From assembly GCF_019396345.1 (NCBI RefSeq), contig NZ_JAHKRM010000013.1, positions 271,152 through 335,151 on the forward strand: 64,000 bases of DNA, in the 5' to 3' direction. Source of the DNA: Nonomuraea guangzhouensis. GTDB taxonomy: Bacteria; Actinomycetota; Actinomycetes; Streptosporangiales; Streptosporangiaceae. Made by a program: the position numbers and the translations under genes. Below, in pieces: positions 24,970 through 31,888 of this stretch. The notes beneath the pieces are model-generated. The model worked only from the letters and a program-made list of their open reading frames with translations. It ran no database searches and had not been told where the DNA came from. How positions within the stretch are numbered: the first letter of the stretch is position 1; every line of letters begins with the position of its first letter.

Positions 24970-26622
24970 GTGTCGCCTGCAAGTTCGACTCGCTCGAAGC
25001 CACAAGAGCTGAACGAGCCCGTCATTCAGCGACTGCTCGAGCGTGGGCGCTCGCAGGGTTTCCTCGAGTCTGAGGATGTCCGTCAGGCCTTCGAGGAGGC
25101 GGACATCCCCATGTCTCACGCCGCCGCATTTTTGCGGAACCTCAGTAAAGAGGGCGTGACCGTGGTGGTGACCGCCGCGGATTCGGCTGCGCCGAAAAAG
25201 TCTCGTGGTCCAGCAAAGCGCCGTACCGCTGCCCCCGTCAAGACCAAGGCCGCAGCGGCCGCCAAAGAGCAGCAGCCTGAGACCGTGACCGCGGTCGTGG
25301 GCGCCGCCGAAGCCGAGCCCGCCCCCAAGAAGGCGGCTCCCGCCAAGAAGGCCGCTCCGGCGGCGAAGAAGGCGGCCGTGCCCGCCAAGAAGGCCGAGCC
25401 GAAGAGCGCTGGGCCTGCCGAGACCAAGCCGAAGAGCCCTGAGGGCGTCGACGACGACGAGGACATCGAGATCGAGGCGGACGTCGACCTCGAAGACCTC
25501 GAAGACATCGTGGTCGACGACGAGGAGATCGTCGCCGCGGACGACTCCGATTCCGAGGACGCTTCCGACTCCGACGACGACACCGAGGAAGAGCCCAAGG
25601 CCGCCGACGTGGCCGCCGTCGCCGCCACGGAGAAGACCGAGGACGAGGTCCTCATCCTCTCCGACGACGACGATGACGCGCCGGTCGCGCAGGTGGCCGC
25701 CGCCGGCGCCACCGCCGACCCGGTCAAGGACTACCTCAAGCAGATCGGCAAGGTCCCCCTGCTCAACGCCGAGCAGGAGGTCGAGCTGGCCAAGCGCATC
25801 GAGGCGGGACTGTTCGCCGAGGAGCAGCTCGGCGGCGGCGAGACCGAGGTCCTGCCGGTCGACGTCCGGGCCGAGCTCGAGTGGATCGCCGAAGACGGCC
25901 GCCGGGCCAAGAACCACCTGCTGGAGGCCAACCTCCGCCTGGTGGTCTCGCTGGCCAAGCGCTACACCGGGCGCGGCATGCTGTTCCTGGACCTGATCCA
26001 GGAAGGCAACCTCGGCCTGATCCGCGCGGTCGAGAAGTTCGACTACACCAAGGGCTACAAGTTCTCCACCTACGCCACGTGGTGGATCCGGCAGGCGATC
26101 ACCAGGGCCATGGCCGACCAGGCGCGGACCATCCGCATCCCGGTCCACATGGTCGAAGTGATCAACAAGCTGGCCCGGGTTCAGCGGCAGATGCTGCAGG
26201 ACCTCGGCCGCGAGCCCACGCCGGAAGAGCTGGCCCGCGAGCTGGACATGACCCCCGAGAAGGTGGTCGAGGTCCAGAAGTACGGCCGCGAGCCCATCTC
26301 GCTGCACACCCCCCTCGGCGAGGAGGGCGACAGCGAGTTCGGTGACCTCATCGAGGACTCCGAGGCCATCGTGCCGGCCGACGCCGTCAGCTTCACGCTG
26401 CTCCAGGAGCAGCTGCACTCCGTTCTCGACACGTTGTCGGAGCGGGAAGCGGGCGTCGTGTCGATGCGATTCGGTCTCACGGACGGGCAGCCGAAGACAC
26501 TCGACGAGATCGGCAAGGTCTACGGGGTGACGCGCGAGCGCATCCGGCAGATCGAGTCGAAGACGATGTCCAAGCTGCGTCACCCGTCCCGGTCCCAGGT
26601 GCTCCGCGACTACCTGGACTAA
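24970..26622 (+). CDS. hrdB: Principal sigma factor HrdB/RpoD (sigma-70 group 1)
   Basis: 550 residues from GTG 24970 (VSPASSTRSKPQELNEPV), with AGAGGT upstream. The N-terminal region 1.1-like part is followed by a long Lys/Ala-rich stretch (AAPKKAAPAKKAAPAAKKA) and a very acidic stretch (DDDEDIEIEADVDLEDLED), both typical of actinobacterial HrdB. Region 1.2 is DPVKDYLKQIGKVPLL; region 2 includes the RYTGRGMLFLDLIQEGNLGL segment and FSTYATWWIRQAIT (-10 recognition); region 4 has TLDEIGKVYGVTRERIRQIE (-35 recognition). It directs transcription of housekeeping genes. Length and sequence fit a primary sigma factor; nothing is missing. Confidence 0.97.
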   Translation: MSPASSTRSKPQELNEPVIQRLLERGRSQGFLESEDVRQAFEEADIPMSHAAAFLRNLSKEGVTVVVTAADSAAPKKSRGPAKRRTAAPVKTKAAAAAKEQQPETVTAVVGAAEAEPAPKKAAPAKKAAPAAKKAAVPAKKAEPKSAGPAETKPKSPEGVDDDEDIEIEADVDLEDLEDIVVDDEEIVAADDSDSEDASDSDDDTEEEPKAADVAAVAATEKTEDEVLILSDDDDDAPVAQVAAAGATADPVKDYLKQIGKVPLLNAEQEVELAKRIEAGLFAEEQLGGGETEVLPVDVRAELEWIAEDGRRAKNHLLEANLRLVVSLAKRYTGRGMLFLDLIQEGNLGLIRAVEKFDYTKGYKFSTYATWWIRQAITRAMADQARTIRIPVHMVEVINKLARVQRQMLQDLGREPTPEELARELDMTPEKVVEVQKYGREPISLHTPLGEEGDSEFGDLIEDSEAIVPADAVSFTLLQEQLHSVLDTLSEREAGVVSMRFGLTDGQPKTLDEIGKVYGVTRERIRQIESKTMSKLRHPSRSQVLRDYLD

Positions 26623-26641
26623 AACGCACGCTCGCTTCACC

Positions 26642-26677
26642 CCTGGCCCCGCACAGCGCTCGCTGTGCGGGGCCAGG
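26642..26677. terminator. Bidirectional terminator after hrdB
   Basis: Arms of 17 bp (26642-26658 and 26661-26677), perfectly complementary with a 2-base loop, lie between the convergent hrdB and marR genes. Outer AAACGCAC and GTGCGTTT extend the symmetry, giving an A/T tail on both sides. Confidence 0.85.
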
Positions 26678-26682
26678 TGCGT

Positions 26683-27147
26683 TTACGCGCCCTGCGTGAG
26701 GCGTTCCGCCTGGGCGCGGCCTACAGCGGTGGCCCGGCGCAGGTAGTCGGCGATCACGGCCAGCTCCGCGTCCGTGTACGTCTCCAGCACCTCGCTGAAC
26801 GCCTTGCCCGGCGTGTCCCAGGCTTCCCCGATCCGGGCACGGGCCGTTGGCGCGAGGGCGACCAGCGCCCGCCTGCGGTCGTCGGGGTCGGCATGCCGTA
26901 CGACCAGACCGGCCTTCTCCAGCCGGTCCACCAGGCGGGTGGCGGAGCCGGGCGTCAGGCCGGTCAGCCGGGCGATCTCGCCGGTGCTCACCGGTCCGGA
27001 CTCCACATCCAGCAGCGCCACGCACTGCAGGTCGGTGGAGTGAATGCCCAAATGGTCAGCCAGCGCCTGATTAAACAGGACATATGCCGCATAGTGCCGC
27101 TGACTCTCGTCGATGATCCGCTTCAGCGTTTCCGCTCGGTTTGACAC
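26683..27147 (-). CDS. MarR family transcriptional regulator
   Basis: 154 residues from GTG 27147 (VSNRAETLKRIID), which has GGAG 6 bases before it; a TTG start at 27186 would lie inside the operator and is less likely. The winged helix-turn-helix covers GPVSTGEIARLTGLTPGSATRLVDRLEKAGLVVRHADPDDRRRAL, with the beta-wing DPDDRR typical of MarR. The remaining helices form the dimer interface. It is divergent from an MFS efflux gene, with two palindromes between them, the classic arrangement for a drug-responsive repressor of its own and the efflux gene. The inducer is unknown. Confidence 0.92.
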   Translation of the reverse strand: MSNRAETLKRIIDESQRHYAAYVLFNQALADHLGIHSTDLQCVALLDVESGPVSTGEIARLTGLTPGSATRLVDRLEKAGLVVRHADPDDRRRALVALAPTARARIGEAWDTPGKAFSEVLETYTDAELAVIADYLRRATAVGRAQAERLTQGA

Positions 27148-27173
27148 CAGGCCGCTCCATGCCTCACATTTAC

Positions 27174-27214
27174 TTGCGTCGCACAATCTTTGTGTGACGC
27201 AATCTTTGTGTCAC
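27174..27214. promoter_or_regulatory. Double MarR operator between the marR and MFS genes
   Basis: TTGCGTCGCACAA (27174-27186) and TTGTGTGACGCAA (27190-27202) form a 13-bp inverted repeat with one mismatch and a 3-base spacer. A second, overlapping palindrome follows: GTGACGCAA (27194-27202) and TTGTGTCAC (27206-27214), also with one mismatch. ATCTTTGTGT occurs twice, at 27186-27195 and 27202-27211, 16 bp apart. The layout suggests two adjacent regulator dimers. Confidence 0.75.
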
Positions 27215-27240
27215 GTACACATTCTATCGAGGGGATCCCC

Positions 27241-28686
27241 ATGTCCACACTCATCCGCGCCTCACCAGTCCGGGCGGACCGGCGGTGGGCCGTCCTCGCG
27301 GTCATCCTCGCCGCCGCCGTCCTGGACCTGCTCGACGCGACGATCACCAACGTCGCCGCCCCGACGATCGCGGCCGACCTCGGCGGGGGAGCGGCCCTCA
27401 TCCAGTGGCTCGGCGCCGCCTACGCGCTGGCGCTTGGGGTCCTGCTGGTGGTCGGCGGCCGGCTCGGCGACCGGTACGGTCGCCGCCGGCTCTTCCTTCT
27501 CGGCATCACCGGCTTCACGCTCGCCTCCGTCGCCTGCGGCCTGGCGGTCGGCCCCGGCATGCTCATCGGTGCCCGGCTGGTGCAGGGCGGGTTCGGGGCG
27601 CTGATGATCCCCCAGGGGTTCGGGATCCTGGGGGCGGTCTTTCCCCGGGATCAGCTGGGCAAGGCCTTCAGCGTGTTCGCCCCCGGGCTCGGCGTCTCTT
27701 CGGTCGGGGGGCCGGTGCTGGCCGGGTTTCTGATCGAGGCCGATCTGGGTGGGCTGGGGTGGCGGGCGATGTTCCTGATCAACATCGTGCTCGGGGGCGC
27801 CGCGCTCCTGGCCGCCATCCGCCTCCTGCCCGCCGACGACCCGCGTCCCGCTGACGGCAGCTCCCAGAGCCGCCCTGAGGGCCGTTCTGGGGCGGCTGGG
27901 GTGGCGGTGGACGGTGTGGGTGCCGGGGTGCTGGCGGTGGCCATGGGGGGTCTTCTGTACGGCCTGATCGACGGCTCGGCCCACGGGTGGACGCTCGTCC
28001 CGATCCTGTGTCTGGCCGGTGGGCTGGTGTTCTTCGGTCTGTTCTGCCTACGCCAGCGCACCGCCGCCAATCCGCTGATCGAGCCGTCACTGCTGCTTAA
28101 CCGCGGCTTCACCGCCGGCCTCGTGCTGGGCGTCGTCTTCTTCGCCGCCGTGTCCGGCCTGCTGTACGTGCTCGTGCTGTACATGCAGTACGGCCTGCGC
28201 TTCACGCCGGTGCGGGCGGCGCTCGGCCTGGCCCCGGTGGCGGTGGGGATCGTCATCGCCTCGGTGGCCTGTCACCGGCTCATCGCCCGGTTCGGCCGCA
28301 CCCTGATCGTCATCGGGCTGGCCATCGGGCTGATCGGCACCGGCTGGCTGCTGGCCGTCGTCTGCGGCGTCGCGGGCGGCGTCTGGCCCCTCGTTCTCGC
28401 CGCGCTCGTCATCGGGCTGGGCATGGGCACCTGCTTCGGCACCGTCTATGACGTCACGATGGGCGACATCGACCCGCGTGAGGCCAGCAGCGCCAGCGGG
28501 GCGCTCGCCGCGACCCAGCAACTGGCCAACGCCATCGGCGCCGCCGCCGTGACCACCGTCTACTTCCGTACCGGCGACCAGGCGCAGGCCGCCACCGGCA
28601 GCCTGCTCGTCGTGCTCGCCGCCACGATCGCCTGCTGCGGCCTGGTGTGGCTCCTGCCCCGCAAAGCCCAGCCCCACCACGGCTGA
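27241..28686 (+). CDS. MFS efflux transporter, DHA2 (14-helix) type
   Basis: 481 residues from ATG 27241 with GAGGGG upstream. Motif A is GGRLGDRYGRRRLFLLG; motif C-like GFGVSSVGGPVLAGFL is present as APGLGVSSVGGPVLAGFL; LDATITNVAAPTIAADL is motif D1 of the DHA2 family. About 14 hydrophobic segments can be counted. The family exports drugs and dyes by proton antiport. Divergent from marR with a shared operator. The NmrA-like gene follows 41 bp later on the same strand and is probably co-transcribed, so efflux and a reductase-like activity are induced together. Confidence 0.92.
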   Translation: MSTLIRASPVRADRRWAVLAVILAAAVLDLLDATITNVAAPTIAADLGGGAALIQWLGAAYALALGVLLVVGGRLGDRYGRRRLFLLGITGFTLASVACGLAVGPGMLIGARLVQGGFGALMIPQGFGILGAVFPRDQLGKAFSVFAPGLGVSSVGGPVLAGFLIEADLGGLGWRAMFLINIVLGGAALLAAIRLLPADDPRPADGSSQSRPEGRSGAAGVAVDGVGAGVLAVAMGGLLYGLIDGSAHGWTLVPILCLAGGLVFFGLFCLRQRTAANPLIEPSLLLNRGFTAGLVLGVVFFAAVSGLLYVLVLYMQYGLRFTPVRAALGLAPVAVGIVIASVACHRLIARFGRTLIVIGLAIGLIGTGWLLAVVCGVAGGVWPLVLAALVIGLGMGTCFGTVYDVTMGDIDPREASSASGALAATQQLANAIGAAAVTTVYFRTGDQAQAATGSLLVVLAATIACCGLVWLLPRKAQPHHG

Positions 28687-28727
28687 GCAGCCCGCGTAAA
28701 ACCCATCACCAGAAAGGCATATCCGAT

Positions 28728-29549
28728 ATGACCACCCTCGTTACCGGCGCTCGCGGCGCCGTGGCCACTGAGCTCATCGCCCTCCTGCGCCGACGTGGTC
28801 TGCCCGTCCGCCCGGCCTCCCGGCAGCCGGTCGACTCGTCGATCGCCACGTGCGACCTCAGCGACCCGGCGACGTTCCCCGCCGCACTGGCGGGCGTGAC
28901 CTCGGTCTTCCTGTACGCCGAACCGTCGCACATCGACGCCTTCGTCAAGGAGGCGACCGCGGCCGGAGTCGAGCACATCGTGCTGCTCTCGTCGTCGTCG
29001 GTTCTCGCGCCGGACGCCCAGGCCAGCCCCCTCGCCAAGTCCCATCTGGACGTGGAGCGCGCCGTGACCGCCGCGCCCGTCCGCGGCACGCTGCTGCGCC
29101 CGGGTACGTTCGCCGGCAACGCGCTGGCCTGGTCCTGGCCGGTCAAGGCCGGCAACCCGGTGAGCCTGCCGTTCCCGAACTCCTCCAACGACCCCATCCA
29201 CGAGGCCGACATCGCCGAGGCGGCCGCCGCCGTCCTCACCGATCCGGCCCTGGCCGGCCGGCCGTACTGGCTGACCGGGCCTGAGTCGATCACGTTCGCC
29301 GAGCAGATCGCCATCCTCAGCCACGTGACCGGCACGGACATCGCCATCAAGAACGTCACGCGCGAGGAGTGGAAGGCGGAGATGGCCGACTACATCCCCG
29401 AAGCCTTCGCCGACTCGTTGCTGGACTGGTGGCAGTCGAACGACGGCGTCCCGGCCGAGATCACCACGGACCTCGAGCGGTTGATCGGCCGCCCCGGCCG
29501 CACGTTCGCGACCTGGGCGGCGGACCACGTGGGTGACTTCACAGGCTGA
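28728..29549 (+). CDS. NmrA-like NAD(P)-binding protein
   Basis: 273 residues. The N-terminal VTGARGAVATELIALLRRRG is the Rossmann motif (TGxxGxxG variant), with ASRQPVD after the second strand. VEHIVLLSSSSV and LLRPGTFAGNAL belong to the atypical short-chain dehydrogenase/NmrA family. There is no Tyr-x-x-x-Lys active site; SPLAKSHLDVERAV takes that place, so it may be a redox sensor or quinone/NADPH-binding protein rather than an active dehydrogenase. AGAAAGG precedes the ATG. Likely the last gene of the MarR-controlled unit. Its end overlaps the convergent yaaA gene by 11 bp. Confidence 0.88.
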   Translation: MTTLVTGARGAVATELIALLRRRGLPVRPASRQPVDSSIATCDLSDPATFPAALAGVTSVFLYAEPSHIDAFVKEATAAGVEHIVLLSSSSVLAPDAQASPLAKSHLDVERAVTAAPVRGTLLRPGTFAGNALAWSWPVKAGNPVSLPFPNSSNDPIHEADIAEAAAAVLTDPALAGRPYWLTGPESITFAEQIAILSHVTGTDIAIKNVTREEWKAEMADYIPEAFADSLLDWWQSNDGVPAEITTDLERLIGRPGRTFATWAADHVGDFTG

Positions 29550-30273
29550 CGTCCAAGGTCCAGGGTCGGTTGGGGCGGGCGGGCTCGATCAGGTGGACCG
29601 CGTAGCCCTGGCCGGAGAGGAATTCGGCGAGTTCGCCGGGCGAGGCGGGATCCGCCCCGATCTCCAACAGGGTGCGGGCGATCTCGCCACGGGTCGCCTT
29701 GGCCATGTGACTGACCACCTTGCCCTCACGGAACACGCGTACCGCCACGGAACGCTCCCCGGGCTGCCAGGCTCCGGCGTACGTGGCCGAACGCAGGTCG
29801 ACCACCAGCCCGTCCAGGCGTTCCAGCTCCTTGGACACCTTGGGCCGCCAGAAGGCGGCCAGTCCGCCCAGGGCCGGTAGGTTCACCCCCATTGACAGCC
29901 GGTACGGGGGGATGCGGTCAATGATCCGCAACACGCCCCACAGGCCGGAGAAGATGAGCACCGACTCCTCGGCCCGCTTCCTGGCCTCGTCCGTCAGGGT
30001 GCCGAGACCGAGCTTCTCGTACAGGACGCCGGTGTACAAATCGGACGCCGGGAGGGCGGGGGCGGTTTGGAGCTCCAGGTTTTTGGCCAGCTCGCCCGCC
30101 AGGCCGGGCGACAGGCTGAGGACGTCGAGGGCGTCACGCCGTTTGGACGCTCTGATGAGCGCGGTCAGCACGCGTTTGCGCGGTCTGTCCAAGGCGGGGA
30201 ACGAAAGCTCCCCCAAGGGGGGACCGCTGCCCTCTCCGGCCTTCCCCTCCGAAGGCGGCAACAAAATCAGCAC
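29539..30273 (-). CDS. yaaA: Peroxide-stress protein YaaA/DUF328 family
   Basis: 244 residues with the family's invariant start MLILLPPSEGKA, then SDLYTGVLYEKLG, LIFSGLWGVLRIIDRIPPYRLSMGVNLP and VVSHMAKATRGEIARTLL. In Escherichia coli YaaA lowers free iron during oxidative stress and binds DNA; actinobacterial copies are about this length. The gene overlaps the end of the NmrA-like gene on the other strand. Upstream lies a gene-free gap of about 340 bp that carries a dispersed repeat. Confidence 0.93.
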   Translation of the reverse strand: MLILLPPSEGKAGEGSGPPLGELSFPALDRPRKRVLTALIRASKRRDALDVLSLSPGLAGELAKNLELQTAPALPASDLYTGVLYEKLGLGTLTDEARKRAEESVLIFSGLWGVLRIIDRIPPYRLSMGVNLPALGGLAAFWRPKVSKELERLDGLVVDLRSATYAGAWQPGERSVAVRVFREGKVVSHMAKATRGEIARTLLEIGADPASPGELAEFLSGQGYAVHLIEPARPNRPWTLDVSL

Positions 30274-30610
30274 GCTACAGGATAGTGAATGTCCGTCGCC
30301 GCTCGTGAGACCGCCCGCCGAGCCCCCTCTCGGAGAGGGCCATCCGCCCTCCTCCGGGAAGGCGCCCCGCTCTCGTCGGAGAGAACCTTCACCACCCGCC
30401 GCGATGGATGCCCGCCGTGCGCGGCCTCACGCTCTGTGTGGTCGCCGCTCTTTTCCATCCTGTACGGCAAGCCCACCCACCCGCCACCCGCCGTCCGTGG
30501 CCGGGGGCCTCCAGGAATACGGCCGCTGAACCCGCACGTGGCCGGCCGCCGATACGACGCGTCCTTGGCCGCCTCCATGGCAGGTCCGGCCGGTTGGGTA
30601 GGGTGCGCGA
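30274..30610. other. Gene-free gap with a dispersed repeat copy
   Basis: The gap lies between divergent yaaA and GNAT genes. Open frames exist here but have shadow-like composition and no matching ribosome site. The only structure I see is the repeat copy at 30453-30556, entered separately. Confidence 0.6.
30453..30556 (+). repeat. Dispersed intergenic repeat, copy A
   Basis: About 104 bp, beginning TTCCATCCTGTACGGCA and ending GCCGATACG. It aligns over its whole length, with only scattered substitutions and a few 1-base indels, to the complement of 49443-49547. Shared blocks include GGGCCTCCAGGAA and CCGCTGAACCCGCACG. It is noncoding in both places. Confidence 0.8.
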
Positions 30611-31306
30611 ATGGACTTTGACCTGCTTGTTCATGAAGCCTGGCCGGCCTATGAGCAGCGGACGCACGACGGCTGGATCCTTCGCTACGCCGGCGGCGTG
30701 ACCAAGCGGGCGAACTCCGTGCTCGCCCTGGGACGGCCCGCCGATCTCGCCGGTGCGATCGAGGCGGCCGAGGCTTTCTACGCCGAGAAGGGGCAGCGGA
30801 GTGTGTTCTCCGTTGGGGTGGGGGCCATGCCGGGGCTTGACGACGAGCTGGCCGCCCGGGGGTACGGGGTCGTCGATCCGACCGTGATCATGGTGGGAGG
30901 CGGCGGGCCGGAGCCGGTTCATCGGGTGCGGGTCGAGGAGCGGCCCTGGCCGGAGTGGCTGGAGACCTGGTGGGCCGTGGACGGGCGGTATGCCGAGGGC
31001 GTGGCGGCGGCGGAGCGGATCTGCGAGGGGGTGCCCGCTCTGTATGCCGCGGTCGAAGAAGACGGAAGGGCCGTCGCCGTCGGACGGGGTGTGCCGCAGG
31101 GGGAGACGCTCGGGATCTACTGCATGGCCACATTGCCGCGGGCGCGCCGTCGTGGGCTGGCCAGAAGCGTGCTGCGCGCCCTCGTACGGCGCGGTGGGGC
31201 GCGGTCGGCCTATCTGGTGACCACGGCGCCCAACGAGGCGGCTCAGGCCCTGTATCGAAGCGAGGGCTTCGAGGTGCGGGCGCGCTACCACTACAGGGTG
31301 AGATGA
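30611..31306 (+). CDS. GNAT family N-acetyltransferase
   Basis: 231 residues. The C-terminal GNAT core is clear: LGIYCMATLPRARRRGLARSVLRALV contains the acetyl-CoA binding R-x-x-G-x-G/A-type loop (RARRRGLA), followed by AYLVTTAPNEAAQALYRSEGFEV (motif B). The first 120 residues form a diverged N-terminal GNAT-like half. No signal peptide. The substrate cannot be predicted. A strong terminator follows at 31324-31362. Confidence 0.88.
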   Translation: MDFDLLVHEAWPAYEQRTHDGWILRYAGGVTKRANSVLALGRPADLAGAIEAAEAFYAEKGQRSVFSVGVGAMPGLDDELAARGYGVVDPTVIMVGGGGPEPVHRVRVEERPWPEWLETWWAVDGRYAEGVAAAERICEGVPALYAAVEEDGRAVAVGRGVPQGETLGIYCMATLPRARRRGLARSVLRALVRRGGARSAYLVTTAPNEAAQALYRSEGFEVRARYHYRVR

Positions 31307-31323
31307 GCCTGGCCGAGACATGA

Positions 31324-31362
31324 CGGAACGGCGGTCCCGGGCATACCAGGACCGCCGTTCCG
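31324..31362. terminator. Terminator between the GNAT gene and the DUF7455 gene
   Basis: CGGAACGGCGGTCC (31324-31337) and GGACCGCCGTTCCG (31349-31362) are perfect 14-bp arms with an 11-base loop, between convergent genes. Confidence 0.8.
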
Positions 31363-31403
31363 CGTTGCGCAATATGTTGTTATCTCATCACGACCAGCGC
31401 GGG

Positions 31404-31634
31404 TTAACGCTCGTCGTTGGGGGCCACTACTGGGGTTTCGCTGAGCCGAGCGGACTCGTCCAGGATGTCGGCGCCCTTCTCGCGAAGCGCCGCTATGTGC
31501 TGACGCCCGTGATGAGCGCAGAACAGCAGCTCCCCACCCACGGGCAGGGTCGCGCGAATGTATGCCTGGGCGCCGCAACGGTCGCAGCGGTCGAGGGCCG
31601 TCAGCGGCTTAACGGGGGCGAGAGCTCCAGTCAC
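31404..31634 (-). CDS. DUF7455 zinc-ribbon-like small protein
   Basis: 76 residues: LTALDRCDRCGAQAYIRATL ... GELLFCAHHGRQHIAALREKGADI. Cys-x-x-Cys and Cys-x-His-His form a probable zinc site. This small protein commonly lies beside parE in actinobacteria, as it does here (parE starts 255 bp away, divergent). No function is established. The N-terminal start MTGALAPVKPLTALD fits the family. Confidence 0.88.
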   Translation of the reverse strand: MTGALAPVKPLTALDRCDRCGAQAYIRATLPVGGELLFCAHHGRQHIAALREKGADILDESARLSETPVVAPNDER

Positions 31635-31888
31635 GTATCGCCTTTCGGGTCACCCCCGCCGAAGCGAGGATCTGGCGTCAGTCACTTGGACAACATCTAA
31701 CCGGACGTGGACGTTCCCAATCACAGCCTCGCTACGCCGAGAGCAGAATGTGGCCGGAAGTAATGACGAGCAGCCGCCTGGTAACACCAAACCTGCCGTC
31801 ATGGCAAGCTTGTACGCGTGCGTAGGGGAAGAACGATAGGCTACGCACACATGTTCGATGCTTGGATTCGAGACGCAGGGGAGCCGGA

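Noticed and set aside
24811..26640. Long open frame antisense to hrdB (about 600 residues)
   Set aside because: Low-complexity Val/Gly/Asp/Leu-rich translation is a mirror of the codon bias of hrdB; no ribosome site and no recognised domain.
27148..27186. Upstream TTG start for the MarR gene
   Set aside because: It falls within the operator and lacks a ribosome site, whereas GTG 27147 has GGAG at good spacing.
30289..30621. 110-residue plus-strand protein in the yaaA-GNAT gap
   Set aside because: No ribosome site, arginine- and proline-rich translation, and the frame crosses the dispersed repeat.
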